NCBI RefSeq assembly: GCF_005577435.1
Contig: NZ_CP040396.1
Coordinates: 3,352,501 to 3,416,500 of the forward strand
Origin: Paenibacillus algicola
GTDB taxonomy: Bacteria; Bacillota; Bacilli; Paenibacillales; Paenibacillaceae
Reading direction: 5' to 3'
DNA: 64,000 nucleotides
The first letter of the stretch is position 1. Every line of letters starts with the position of its first letter. Under the pieces are notes generated by a model that worked only from the letters and a program-made list of their open reading frames with translations, searched no databases and was not told the origin of the DNA. This document shows positions 45,061 through 53,788 of this stretch, piece by piece. Both the position numbers and the translations under genes were made by a program.

Positions 45061-45768
45061 TTAAGCGATGAATACATACCATAACAGGACAAAGGTCAGA
45101 ATCATGCATATATTCTCCACCATATTGCCCCATTTCGTTCCTGTACTCATCAGCTTCAGCTTCAGCCTTAGCTTCAGCGGCGGCAGGGGGCGAATCCCCC
45201 GATTCGTCAGGGTATCTGCGGCCAGATGCAGGGCATAGGACAAGGCGCCGGCGACCCAGAGGCTGGTTCCATGCTCCGCATTCTGAGCTGCAAAATACAG
45301 CAATGCTCCCCAGCCTGCAACAGCGTACAGGCTATGTGTCAGTCCCCGGTGCGAGACTAGTGAGCTGATCATCAGCACACAGCCGGCAATCAGGTTCCAC
45401 GGGTTGAAGAACTGACCAAATTGCACCAGCCCCAATCCGATCATAAACATGACAATATGGCGAAGCGTCCGGCCCGGTAAAAAGGATACGACCGCAATCA
45501 GGCCTCCCAGCGCCAAATTCCAGGGAGAGAAGGCAGCTCCGTAAAAATAAATAAACGCCGCTCCGGCAATCAGCGCCAGCTGCAGCACACGCAGCAGCCC
45601 TGTAGGGATGGCCGTGCGGACCAGGATTGAATTCGGTTCATCAATATCCGGCAGCAGTGAGCTCACCACGGCTACCGCCGCCGCGGGGAGCGTGACGGGA
45701 ATACCGGCCAGCCCCATTACAGAGAGGGTGACTCCGGTGCTGATGACCAAGTGGGCTCTTCCCATCAT
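45061..45768 (-). CDS. Membrane-bound metal-dependent hydrolase (DUF457/YdjM-like)
   Basis: 235 residues. The N-terminal MGRAHLVISTGVTLS and later SLLPDIDEPNSIL (about 36-48), then SHRGLTHSLYAV (about 144-155) and YALHLAADTLTNRGI (about 179-193) provide the conserved His/Asp pattern of the YdjM family. Several hydrophobic segments lie between these motifs. The name metal-dependent hydrolase is from the family; the activity has not been shown. It starts at ATG ATG behind AAGGAA. Confidence 0.85.
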   Translation of the reverse strand: MMGRAHLVISTGVTLSVMGLAGIPVTLPAAAVAVVSSLLPDIDEPNSILVRTAIPTGLLRVLQLALIAGAAFIYFYGAAFSPWNLALGGLIAVVSFLPGRTLRHIVMFMIGLGLVQFGQFFNPWNLIAGCVLMISSLVSHRGLTHSLYAVAGWGALLYFAAQNAEHGTSLWVAGALSYALHLAADTLTNRGIRPLPPLKLRLKLKLMSTGTKWGNMVENICMILTFVLLWYVFIA

Positions 45769-45977
45769 AGCTATAAATTCCTTTCCTTACCGTGCAGTCT
45801 TTCGTACAGCATATATGAGAATATACGTTCGATTTCATTAGTATAGCAATCGGCACGCCTATTTGTCTACCCTTGTCCTGCGTAAGAGAATGGGATACAA
45901 TTTGATCAAATTGTGTGCTTAGAGAATACTACGTGGATAGGAGTACACATTGCCAGATCAAGAGAGGAGCAATCATA

Positions 45978-46784
45978 ATGACGCAGTATAAATTAATAGC
46001 TATTGATATTGACGATACACTGATTAATGATGAGAAGGAGGTCACCCCCGGAGTTCAGCAGGCTTTGGAGCAGGCTGTAGCCAAGGATGTTGTCGTGACC
46101 CTGGCCACCGGACGGGCTTATGCCTCCGCACAAAAGATTGCCCGCCAAACCGGGCTAAATGTTCCCATCATTACATACCAGGGTGCGCTGATTAAGAACC
46201 TGCTAGATGAAAAGGTGCTGTATGAGCGATTCGTTCCGATGGACGCGGCCCGCAAGCTGTTTGACTATTGCCTGGAGCATGATCTGCATCTGCAGACTTA
46301 TATTGATGACAAGCTCTATGCCCGGGAGGAGAATCAGAAGCTTATTGACTACTGCGCCTTGAACAAGACTCCTTATTACGTAGAGCCTGACTTTGCCAAG
46401 ATGATTCATCAGCCGACACCCAAAATGCTCATTATTGACGAGCCAGACTATTTGGATGAGCTGATCCCGATCTTTCAGGAGCTGGTCGGCGACCAGATGC
46501 ATATTACGAAATCAAAGCCTCACTTCCTGGAGTTCATGCATAAAGAGGGCACCAAGGGCCATGCGTTAACATTCCTGGCCAACCACTTCGGCTGCAAGCT
46601 GGAGGAGACCATTGCCATCGGCGATTCCTGGAATGACCATGAAATGCTGGAATGCGCTGGACTAGGGGTTGCTATGGGCAATGCTATTCAGCCTTTGAAG
46701 GATATCGCAGACTATGTAACAGCCAGCAACAATGAGGATGGCGTCAAGCAGGTCATCGAGCAATTTGTCCTGAATCAAGACTGA
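45978..46784 (+). CDS. Cof-type HAD-IIB phosphatase
   Basis: 268 residues from ATG 45978 behind GAGGAGC. HAD motif I is LIAIDIDDTLIN (about 6-17, nucleophile first Asp), motif II is TLATGRAYASA (about 43), the lysine motif is in KSKPHFLEFMHKEGTKGHAL (about 183-202) and motif IV is AIGDSWNDHEMLE (about 217-229). These enzymes dephosphorylate sugar phosphates or other small phosphates. The substrate is unknown. Similar to Bacillus YxeH/YcsE. It has a terminator at 46814. Confidence 0.92.
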   Translation: MTQYKLIAIDIDDTLINDEKEVTPGVQQALEQAVAKDVVVTLATGRAYASAQKIARQTGLNVPIITYQGALIKNLLDEKVLYERFVPMDAARKLFDYCLEHDLHLQTYIDDKLYAREENQKLIDYCALNKTPYYVEPDFAKMIHQPTPKMLIIDEPDYLDELIPIFQELVGDQMHITKSKPHFLEFMHKEGTKGHALTFLANHFGCKLEETIAIGDSWNDHEMLECAGLGVAMGNAIQPLKDIADYVTASNNEDGVKQVIEQFVLNQD

Positions 46785-46813
46785 TCCTGACTCACAGATA
46801 GACCACAGCCAAG

Positions 46814-46848
46814 AAGCCCCGCGGCAGCCATTGCCGAACGGGGCTTTT
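46814..46848 (+). terminator. Terminator of the HAD phosphatase gene
   Basis: AAGCCCCG and CGGGGCTT pair, with an inner CGGCA/TGCCG stem, followed by four T. Confidence 0.75.
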
Positions 46849-46930
46849 GGAGCTGTGCTGCGGGGAGAAGCCTTTGGGCATCACGCTTGGCACAATACTA
46901 TGGCGCTGCATACATTTATGGCATGATGGT

Positions 46931-47713
46931 TTACCCCTCAGCCTTGCCTAATGCGACCTCCATGCCGGTATGTGCCAGCAGCACACCGGCCGGAAGCGCC
47001 GGCAGACAGGTGACATCTACGTCATGGGACATATGGGTATAAATCGCTTGCTTGGGAGACACCTCTTCCAGCAGCACGGCAGCCTCCTCCATATCATAGA
47101 CCGAGCGGGTGCTTCGCTCTGCCCTTTCCTGGACAAAGCTTGTCCCGAGCACCAGCAGATCCAGCCCGTGGAGAGGCTTCTTCTCCTGCTTCTTCAGATG
47201 GATGGAGTCCGAGTTATATACCCATGCATAGCCGTCTTTTTCCAGCCGATATGCATAGGAATAGCCATTCTTCCCGTGATTTACCCTCCAGCCCTGGATG
47301 CTCCAGCCCGCCAGAGTGCAGCCGTCATCTGTCTGAATCATGCTCAGGTGGTTGGACAGCCAGGGATACTGACTTTGAATAACGTCCAGAACCTCCCGGG
47401 GAGCGTGCAGTCTTCCCTTGTGTCCCAGCCACCGGCAGGCATCCGCCCACTCCGGCAGTCCGGCAATATGATCGAAATGGGCATGCGTCACCAGCACGTC
47501 CTGGACCTGACGGATGTCCAGCCGCTCCATCATCACACGCCAGTCGGGGCCGCAGTCGATCAGGAAGAACTGCTCTCCGCTGCTTACCATGGCCGAGGAC
47601 CGGAACCGGCGATTTCTGCCTTCTGCCCTGGCTTCCATACAGACCGTACAGCTGCAATAGACACGCGGGACCCCCATGGCGTCACCTGTCCCCAGAAACG
47701 TTAATGTATCCAA
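46931..47713 (-). CDS. MBL-fold metallo-hydrolase (PhnP-like)
   Basis: 260 residues. A GTG at 47722 lies inside the ribosome binding site (GAGGTGA), so I start at TTG 47713. The N-terminal LTFLGTGDAMGVPRVYCSCTVCMEAR has cysteines in the zinc-binding loop of the PhnP type. THAHFDHIAGLPEWAD (about 78-93) is the metal-binding HxHxDH. Further histidines are seen in the C-terminal THMSHDVDVTC. PhnP is a cyclic phosphodiesterase of phosphonate metabolism, but no phn gene is near, so the substrate is unknown. Confidence 0.85.
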   Translation of the reverse strand: MDTLTFLGTGDAMGVPRVYCSCTVCMEARAEGRNRRFRSSAMVSSGEQFFLIDCGPDWRVMMERLDIRQVQDVLVTHAHFDHIAGLPEWADACRWLGHKGRLHAPREVLDVIQSQYPWLSNHLSMIQTDDGCTLAGWSIQGWRVNHGKNGYSYAYRLEKDGYAWVYNSDSIHLKKQEKKPLHGLDLLVLGTSFVQERAERSTRSVYDMEEAAVLLEEVSPKQAIYTHMSHDVDVTCLPALPAGVLLAHTGMEVALGKAEG

Positions 47714-47756
47714 CACCTTCACCTCTTGTTTGTCATCACCGTTGAAATTACTTCAT

Positions 47757-47791
47757 AGAAAAAAGCCGCCCGGCACATACACCGAACGGCT
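47757..47791 (-). terminator. Terminator of the sulfate importer operon
   Basis: On the minus strand AGCCGTTCGG pairs with CCGGGCGGCT (two G-T) around an eight-base loop, followed by six T. It lies 79 bases after the sbp stop. Confidence 0.75.
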
Positions 47792-47869
47792 GAAGCCTGT
47801 CGTTAGTCATCATTTTCCCCTCAAGAATAACAGAACGGATATGTATCCGCAACCTTCTGTTTGAAGATT

Positions 47870-48934
47870 CTAGATTCCCGCTAACACCTGATACCAGATG
47901 CCACGCTTGGAATACAGCTTCTCCCGGACATGATCCCACCCGCCTAAGTCCTCAATGCGAAACAGTCCTGCCGGCTTCGCAAATTGCTGCTGTGTCTGAT
48001 CCCAGGTCTTCGGATTAACGGGACGGAAGCCGTGCTTGACGAACGTCTCCTGCGCGGCCGGAGCGTGAAGATAGCTGACGAACGCCTCTGCCAGATCTGT
48101 TGTGCCCCGCTCCTGCGCATACTTTTGGACGACGGCAGCCGGATTCTCAATCAGGATCGTGTCCTCTGGTACAACAATGTCGTAAGGGACACCCTTGGCA
48201 ACCCGGGCCAACAGCTCGTTCTCGTAGGTGACGATGACGTCCCCAACCCCGTATTCGAAGGCCGCCATAGAGGCGCGTCCGCTTTTGTCCAGGGACTCGA
48301 TATTATGATGCACCTGCTTCAGGAATTGCTTGGCTGCAGCCTCCGGATCCGGATGCCCTTCAGCCTCAGCCTTCCGCAGCCCAGCTCCGTAAATCGCATT
48401 AATGTCCCACTGCGCACCCCCTGAGGTCTTCGGATTGGGGTACAGCACCCGGACATCGCCCAGGGTCAGATCCTCAAAATCCTGAATTCCCTTGGGATTG
48501 CCTTCCCGCGTGCCCAGCACGACGATTGAGCGGGTGATCATCCCCCCTGCAGGCTGCTCCTTCCAGTCCGGGCTGACATGACCTGATCTCACCAGCTTAT
48601 CCATATCCCCCTCCAGCGCCAGCAGTGTGACATCTGCCTCAAATCCGCCGGCAATCGAGCGCGCCTGAGTCCCGGAAGCTTCATAGGATTCCTGAAAAAC
48701 AATTCTTTCTCCCGTTTGCTGCAGCCAATGCTCCTGAAATGCCGGGAGAAGCTCGCCCATTGCATCCTTTACAACACTGTACGCGCCTATTACGAGTGTC
48801 CGCTCCCCCGGTGCTGCAGCGGCAGTCAGATCAGCCTTGTCCCCGTCTGCCGGACTGAAGCAGCCGGTCAGCAGCGTCAATCCCAGCCATATCGCCAGCA
48901 TCCCCGTCCCGCTCCGCTTTGTGTGCTTTTTCAA
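47870..48934 (-). CDS. sbp: Sulfate/thiosulfate ABC transporter substrate-binding lipoprotein
   Basis: 354 residues starting at TTG behind GAGGAGG. A lipoprotein signal ends in LLTGCFSP. The mature domain shows VFQESYEASGTQARSIAGGFEADVTLLALEGDMD (about 79-112) and TREGNPKGIQDFEDL, both typical of Sbp/CysP, with GDVIVTYENE later. It is the last gene of cysT-cysW-cysA-sbp; the gene order differs from operons where the binding protein comes first. It delivers sulfate or thiosulfate to the permease pair. Confidence 0.92.
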   Translation of the reverse strand: MKKHTKRSGTGMLAIWLGLTLLTGCFSPADGDKADLTAAAAPGERTLVIGAYSVVKDAMGELLPAFQEHWLQQTGERIVFQESYEASGTQARSIAGGFEADVTLLALEGDMDKLVRSGHVSPDWKEQPAGGMITRSIVVLGTREGNPKGIQDFEDLTLGDVRVLYPNPKTSGGAQWDINAIYGAGLRKAEAEGHPDPEAAAKQFLKQVHHNIESLDKSGRASMAAFEYGVGDVIVTYENELLARVAKGVPYDIVVPEDTILIENPAAVVQKYAQERGTTDLAEAFVSYLHAPAAQETFVKHGFRPVNPKTWDQTQQQFAKPAGLFRIEDLGGWDHVREKLYSKRGIWYQVLAGI

Positions 48935-48962
48935 ACGGTATACCTCCTCTCTCGGCTGCTTG

Positions 48963-50027
48963 CTAAATCATAATCGGCATCGGATCAACCTTCAGCCGGT
49001 TCTCTTCAATCCAGCTGTTTTCCTCATTAAAGAGGTATGCGCGATGAATCAAAACTCTAATCTCCTGGCCCGGCCGCAGCGTTTCCTTCTCCAAAGAGCG
49101 GTAGGTGACAAGCTTCTGTCCTCTAACCTCTACCTCCACCAGCCATTCACTGCCCCGGAAGTGAAGATGCCGCACTATGCCCTGTTCAGTAGCTGAAAGG
49201 ATCGGAAAGTCAGTATGTTCCCCCAGCTCGATATATTCCGGACGGATTAATGCGCGTGTAGGACCCAAATGATTGAATCCATCAAAGCCTTTCAGCAGCG
49301 ACGCCTCCTCCACCATGGTGGATTCCCCGATAAAGGAAGCGACAAACGGTGTTCGAGGCTCCTTATAAATGTCCCACGGCGTTCCCTTCTGCTCGACTCT
49401 TCCTTGCTGGATAATCATAATTTCATCTGCCACCTCAATCGCCTCATCCTGGTCGTGCGTCACGAAAATGGAGGTGATCCCCACTCGCTCAATCAGCTCC
49501 CGCAGCCAGGATCGCAGCTCCTGCCGGATCTTCGCATCAATGGCGGCAAAAGGCTCATCCAGCAGCAGCAGCTGCGGCTCTGGTGCGAGTGCACGGGCAA
49601 AGGCTACACGCTGCCGCTGTCCTCCGGAGAGCTGGTGCGGATAGCGCTGCTCAAATCCTTTCAGGCCTGTCAGCTCCACCAGCTCCATGACCTTGCTCTG
49701 GATCGCGGATTTAGAGGCTTTTTTGACCCGCAGGCCGAATGCAATATTATCAAACACGGTCATGTGCTTGAACAGAGCATAGTTCTGAAATACAAAGCCG
49801 ATGCCCCGCTCCTGCGGCGGCAAGTCGTTGACTACGCGCCCGTGAAAGGAGATCTCCCCGCGGTCCGGCGTTTCCAGGCCTGCGAGCATGCGAAGAATGG
49901 AGGTTTTTCCGCCACCGCTCGGGCCCAGCAGACCGATTAAATGACCCTTCTCAATCTGAAAGCTGACGTCCTTGACAGCATGAAATTGGCCAAAATGCTT
50001 ATCAAGCTTTGAGACCTGGATATGCAT
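48963..50027 (-). CDS. cysA: Sulfate/thiosulfate ABC transporter ATP-binding protein
   Basis: 354 residues. Walker A is GPSGGGKTS (about 34-42), the signature LSGGQRQRVAFARAL (about 135-149), Walker B is LLLLDEPFAAID (about 155-166), and the H loop is VTHDQDE. The C-terminal regulatory TOBE-like part lies from about 235. It drives CysT-CysW. Its start lies one base after the cysW stop, and the three genes are one transcript. Confidence 0.95.
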   Translation of the reverse strand: MHIQVSKLDKHFGQFHAVKDVSFQIEKGHLIGLLGPSGGGKTSILRMLAGLETPDRGEISFHGRVVNDLPPQERGIGFVFQNYALFKHMTVFDNIAFGLRVKKASKSAIQSKVMELVELTGLKGFEQRYPHQLSGGQRQRVAFARALAPEPQLLLLDEPFAAIDAKIRQELRSWLRELIERVGITSIFVTHDQDEAIEVADEIMIIQQGRVEQKGTPWDIYKEPRTPFVASFIGESTMVEEASLLKGFDGFNHLGPTRALIRPEYIELGEHTDFPILSATEQGIVRHLHFRGSEWLVEVEVRGQKLVTYRSLEKETLRPGQEIRVLIHRAYLFNEENSWIEENRLKVDPMPIMI

Positions 50028-50028
50028 A

Positions 50029-50826
50029 TCAGTGCACTTCCTTTCTTTTTTTCACCCATTCCATCAACAGCAGCAGCCCCGCTGAGAAGGCAGCCAGCAC
50101 GAGTGCAACTCCGCTCGCCGCGGCAACATTGAAATTCTCGACATCCTGATACACCAATGTTGTGGCCGTCTGTGTCTTGTTCATAATGTTGCCGGATACG
50201 ACCAGCACCGCTCCAAACTCTCCCAGCGATCTTGCCACTGTCAGCACCATCCCGTACACGACCGCCCAGCGAATCATTGGCCACGTAATTTGGCGAAACG
50301 TCAGCCAGCTGTAGGCCCCCAGCGTAGCAGCGGCCTGCTCCTGGTCGGTTCCGATCTCCTGCAATACCGGCATCACTTCACGAACCATAAGTGGAAACGT
50401 CACAAACAGCGTAGCGATAATCATCCCGGGGAACGCATAGACCACCTGAAAGCCCGTACCCTCCAGAAATCCGCCGATGATGCTGTCCGGACCCAGCAGA
50501 AGCACAATCATAAGACCGCCAATCACAGGAGACACCGCGTAAGGAAGGTCTACAATGCTGTTCAGGAGACTTTTGATTTTGTCGGACAGCCAGCTGGCTC
50601 TGACGAGATACAAAGCCATCATAATGCCAAAGAGTGCATTAAGCAGTGTGACAACAACCACAATCGCCCCGGTCATCATGAGAGCATGGAGCGCTTCCGG
50701 CCGGCCTAACGCCCGGCTCAGCCCTGCCCAGCCTCCGCTGAAGGCACTGCCTGCAATTTTGTACAATGGCGCTGCAAGCAGAACCAGAAATACGGCATAG
50801 GTCAGTCCGATCCACAATTTTCTCAT
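50029..50826 (-). CDS. cysW: Sulfate/thiosulfate ABC transporter permease subunit CysW
   Basis: 265 residues, six membrane segments. The EAA-type loop is EIGTDQEQAAATLGAYSWLTFRQITWPMIRWAVVYG (about 156-191). DLPYAVSPVIGGLMIV and the early LYKIAGSAFSGGW fit CysW. It pairs with CysT. Its start overlaps the cysT stop by four bases. Confidence 0.95.
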   Translation of the reverse strand: MRKLWIGLTYAVFLVLLAAPLYKIAGSAFSGGWAGLSRALGRPEALHALMMTGAIVVVVTLLNALFGIMMALYLVRASWLSDKIKSLLNSIVDLPYAVSPVIGGLMIVLLLGPDSIIGGFLEGTGFQVVYAFPGMIIATLFVTFPLMVREVMPVLQEIGTDQEQAAATLGAYSWLTFRQITWPMIRWAVVYGMVLTVARSLGEFGAVLVVSGNIMNKTQTATTLVYQDVENFNVAAASGVALVLAAFSAGLLLLMEWVKKRKEVH

Positions 50827-51638
50827 GACCGCCCTCCCCGGCGCTGTACCCGGTTCATCAGCCAGAGCACGCTAAAGGACAAGGTCAGCAGCACAACGGA
50901 AACCGCAGCCGCCCCTACCGGATTGTCGCTTTCCACCTCACCGTAGATGAATACAGAAGCGACGAGCGTCCGCCCGGGAATGTTCCCGGCGATCAGGACG
51001 ACCGCGCCAAATTCCGCCAGAGCCCTGGAGAATGCCAGCATCCCGCCGCTCATAATGCCTGGAAGCATGGAAGGCAGAATCACTTGAAAAAAGGTACGTG
51101 ACCGCGAAGCACCGAGCGTATATGCCGCCTCCTCCTGCGAGGATTCCAGCTCCTCCAGCAGCGGCTGAACCGCCCGGATGACAAAAGGAAACGTAACGAA
51201 CACCATAGCGATCACAATAGCCGGCTGATGAAATACAATTGAAAATCCAGCCGCCTCAGCGGCGCTACCCAGCCAGCTCCCTGGTCCCAGCAGCAGCAGA
51301 ATCATCAATCCTCCCACCGCCGTAGGAAGGGCAAATGGCAGATCCACGAGGCTGTTCAGCACAGCTCTGCCGGGGAAACGGTAGCGGGTCAGCACCCATG
51401 CCACCATCGTGCCCACCAGCACATTGATGAAGGCTGCAAGCAAGCCTAGCTTCAGGGTGAGCAGCACCGCCTTCCAAGCAATGGGATCCAGCAGGCTAGC
51501 CGCAAACTCTCCCCAGCCTGCGGAGAAGGCCTGCACATACACTCCACAGATCGGCAGCACAATTAAAATCAAGAAATAAAGCAGTATCGTACTCCGAAAT
51601 CCCCATGTCCAGCCGTGCTGGCGTAATCCTGCCGTCAT
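50823..51638 (-). CDS. cysT: Sulfate/thiosulfate ABC transporter permease subunit CysT
   Basis: 271 residues, six membrane segments, with the EAA loop ELESSQEEAAYTLGASRSRTFFQVILPSMLPGI (about 176-208) and DLPFALPTAVGGLMILLLLGP (about 103-123). It is the first gene of the importer operon, starting at ATG behind AGGGGGC. In Bacillus such operons are under CymR or S-box control; I looked for both and did not find a convincing site. Confidence 0.95.
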   Translation of the reverse strand: MTAGLRQHGWTWGFRSTILLYFLILIVLPICGVYVQAFSAGWGEFAASLLDPIAWKAVLLTLKLGLLAAFINVLVGTMVAWVLTRYRFPGRAVLNSLVDLPFALPTAVGGLMILLLLGPGSWLGSAAEAAGFSIVFHQPAIVIAMVFVTFPFVIRAVQPLLEELESSQEEAAYTLGASRSRTFFQVILPSMLPGIMSGGMLAFSRALAEFGAVVLIAGNIPGRTLVASVFIYGEVESDNPVGAAAVSVVLLTLSFSVLWLMNRVQRRGGRS

Positions 51639-51828
51639 CTGTCAGCCCCCTCAACCCGAATCCATTCAGTAACCTGCTTACGTCCGGGAATTAAATTTTA
51701 CATTTCCTATGAGTATACTTGGTTTAATATTTTACACTTTACCAAAAGAGAATCCTCACCGTCAATCCATCTTCTGTAATTTATAGGGTAAAATATATTC
51801 ATCATGGAATAAGGAGCTGTTGTTATTT

Positions 51829-52230
51829 ATGCTGTATCCTGTAAAGCTGTCTACGACACAACGAGATGAACTGAGAGACATTACCCGCGAGGTGGCTGCC
51901 CGGGTTCAACAAAGCGGAGTACAGAGCGGCACGGTCCTCGTCTATTGCCCTCATACCACCGCGGGCATTGCCATTAATGAAAATGCCGATCCCGATGTCA
52001 AAAAGGATGTACTGATGCGCCTGGACGAAGTATATCCGTGGGAGCACCCTCAATATCGCCACGTAGAGGGCAATACAGCCTCCCACCTGAAGTCGATAAC
52101 CTGCGGGCCTTCCCAGCAGCTGATCATTGAAGGCGGGCGCCTGCTACTAGGGCGCTGGCAGGGTATTTACTTTTGTGAATTTGACGGCCCTCGAAGCCGG
52201 GAGTATTATGTGAAAATTATGCAGGGCTAG
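51829..52230 (+). CDS. YjbQ family protein (UPF0047)
   Basis: 133 residues from ATG 51829. The conserved VYCPHTTAGIAINENADPDVKKD segment (about 43-65), then HPQYRHVEGNTASHLK (about 75-90), and GRLLLGRWQGIYFCEFDGPRSR (about 107-128) are the family signature, with histidines that probably bind a metal. Some members have weak thiamin-phosphate synthase activity, which gave the common name, but the physiological role is unsettled. It is divergent from cysT. Confidence 0.92.
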   Translation: MLYPVKLSTTQRDELRDITREVAARVQQSGVQSGTVLVYCPHTTAGIAINENADPDVKKDVLMRLDEVYPWEHPQYRHVEGNTASHLKSITCGPSQQLIIEGGRLLLGRWQGIYFCEFDGPRSREYYVKIMQG

Positions 52231-52260
52231 GGATAACGAAGACCCGATTCATTCCAGCAC

Positions 52261-52302
52261 AAAAAGGGACATGTTTCTATCAAAATGAGAAACATGTCCC
52301 TT
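52261..52302. terminator. Intrinsic terminator after the YjbQ gene
   Basis: AAGGGACATGTTTCT and AGAAACATGTCCCTT pair perfectly around a nine-base loop. Confidence 0.85.
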
Positions 52303-52408
52303 ATACGTTATAATGTGACGTTTCAACGCTACAACGATGCAATAGGGTGAAGCGTGAGGATGCCAAAGCTATGCCTCCTGCAGTCTGCAGGGGGTGTCAA
52401 TCCATTTC

Positions 52409-53002
52409 CTAAACCTTTGTATAAAAGCTGCGACACAAGGTTTTTACATGAGCTACGGCAGCCGGCTTGATCTCGTCAAAGCTAACCCGGTCCTGAATAT
52501 AAAAGGATATAAAGCCATGCATCCCGAGAAACAGCGACAGCGGCAGATGATGCCTCTCTTCGTCGCTGCAGGCATCCTCCAGCAGATGCTTGCGCACCAG
52601 GGAAGAGAACATATCGAAGCAGCGGCTCTGCTCCGAACGACAGTACGCCAGCAGCTCTTCATCCCGAATCATGAACATAATTTCGTATTGATACGGATGA
52701 TCCAGTCCAAAGCGGACAAACTCGAGCAGCAGCTGCTCGATCTTTGAATGACCATCCCCGGATGCCCGGCCTGACACCTCATTCATCAGGATGGCCAAAT
52801 CGTTGAAGTCTTTCATGACAATGGCGTAGAAAAGCTCCGCCTTCTCTTTGAAGTGATAGTATAAGGACCCATGGCTGTAACCCAGGTGCTGTCCAATGCT
52901 GCGCATCGAAATCGCCCTGTACCCCTTGGTAATAAACAAATGCCTGGCCGCTTCCAAAATACGCTCCCTCGACAACTCGCGTTCTACCGCTCTTCTTGCC
53001 AT
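52409..53002 (-). CDS. TetR/AcrR family transcriptional regulator
   Basis: 197 residues. The N-terminal HTH is RERILEAARHLFITKGYRAISMRSIGQHLGYSHGSLYYHFKEKAELF (about 12-58), a near-consensus TetR domain. The remainder binds an unknown ligand. It lies five bases downstream of the YigZ gene stop in the same direction. No efflux gene is adjacent, and its targets cannot be read. Confidence 0.92.
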   Translation of the reverse strand: MARRAVERELSRERILEAARHLFITKGYRAISMRSIGQHLGYSHGSLYYHFKEKAELFYAIVMKDFNDLAILMNEVSGRASGDGHSKIEQLLLEFVRFGLDHPYQYEIMFMIRDEELLAYCRSEQSRCFDMFSSLVRKHLLEDACSDEERHHLPLSLFLGMHGFISFYIQDRVSFDEIKPAAVAHVKTLCRSFYTKV

Positions 53003-53007
53003 ATCAT

Positions 53008-53640
53008 TTATTCCCCTTCAATAAAAAAAATCGACGCTCCCTCCGAGATCACGGACTGTCCTTGTGTCAAATCCACCATCCACGCCTGGAAGGCCTCGCT
53101 CTCACCGACTACCGGCAGACAGGTTAACGTTACCTTATCCGCAAACACCGTTTCCCCCAAACGGACATTGCGGCTGCGAAGCTCATTCTCTACCTTACCC
53201 AGCCAGGTATAATCCAGCTCGACAAAAACCTCCCGGTGCAGCACACGCGTAATGACCTCCCCGGCTTCCAGAGCCGCTACAGCTCCATCCGTATAAGCGC
53301 GGATCAGTCCGCCGGCCCCCAGCATAATCCCTCCGAAGTATCGGGTAACGACGACGGCCACGTTCTTCAGGCCTTGGTTGCGGATGACCTCGAGGATCGG
53401 CTTACCAGCCGTTCCGCTCGGCTCCCCGTCATCAGACTGCTTCTGGATTTCATCCCGCTCTCCGATGACATAAGCTGAACAATTATGCGTGGCATTCCAA
53501 TGCTGCTTCTTGATGTCTTCGATGAATGCGGCAGCCTCCTCTTCCGATTCTACCGGCTTGCAATGGCCGATAAACCGGGATTTGCGGATCACAATTTCCT
53601 TGGACCCGGCTGCACGCACCGTTTTGTAGGCTTCCAGCAT
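53008..53640 (-). CDS. YigZ/IMPACT family protein
   Basis: 210 residues. The N-terminal UPF0029 domain has KSRFIGHCKPVESEEEA (about 19-35), AYVIGERDEIQKQSDDGEPSGTAGKPILEVI (about 57-87; the DDGEPxGTAG signature), and VVTRYFGGIMLGAGGLIRAYTDGA (about 98-121). The C-terminal domain (about 140-205) is the DUF1949 domain. Homologues bind translation components; the bacterial role is not clear. Related to Bacillus YvyE. Confidence 0.93.
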   Translation of the reverse strand: MLEAYKTVRAAGSKEIVIRKSRFIGHCKPVESEEEAAAFIEDIKKQHWNATHNCSAYVIGERDEIQKQSDDGEPSGTAGKPILEVIRNQGLKNVAVVVTRYFGGIMLGAGGLIRAYTDGAVAALEAGEVITRVLHREVFVELDYTWLGKVENELRSRNVRLGETVFADKVTLTCLPVVGESEAFQAWMVDLTQGQSVISEGASIFFIEGE

Positions 53641-53669
53641 CTTCTGATTACCACCCCTTATGCGAGAAG

Positions 53670-53711
53670 AAAGCAGTCCTTAGGCCATAACAAGGCCGCA
53701 GGGACTGCTTT
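53670..53711. terminator. Intrinsic stem-loop near yigZ
   Basis: AAAGCAGTCC pairs with GGGACTGCTTT, with a GGCC/GGCC inner palindrome. It lies in the leader side of yigZ on the minus strand, downstream of pgi, and probably terminates pgi. Confidence 0.55.
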
Positions 53712-53729
53712 CATCAGCTGTTCTGTCCC

Positions 53730-53781
53730 CATGATGACGGGATTGCTGAAAGGGTACCTAGAGTGAGGTCCCGTCATCATG
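53730..53781. repeat. 13-base inverted repeat with long loop after pgi
   Basis: CATGATGACGGGA (53730-53742) and TCCCGTCATCATG (53769-53781) are perfect complements separated by 26 bases, eight bases past the pgi stop. There is no T run. The role is unclear. Confidence 0.6.
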
Positions 53782-53788
53782 AAGGTGT

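Noticed and set aside
51699..51728. Possible CymR site (CATAGGAAAT) upstream of cysT
   Set aside because: Only the right half resembles the motif as I remember it, and the left half does not fit.
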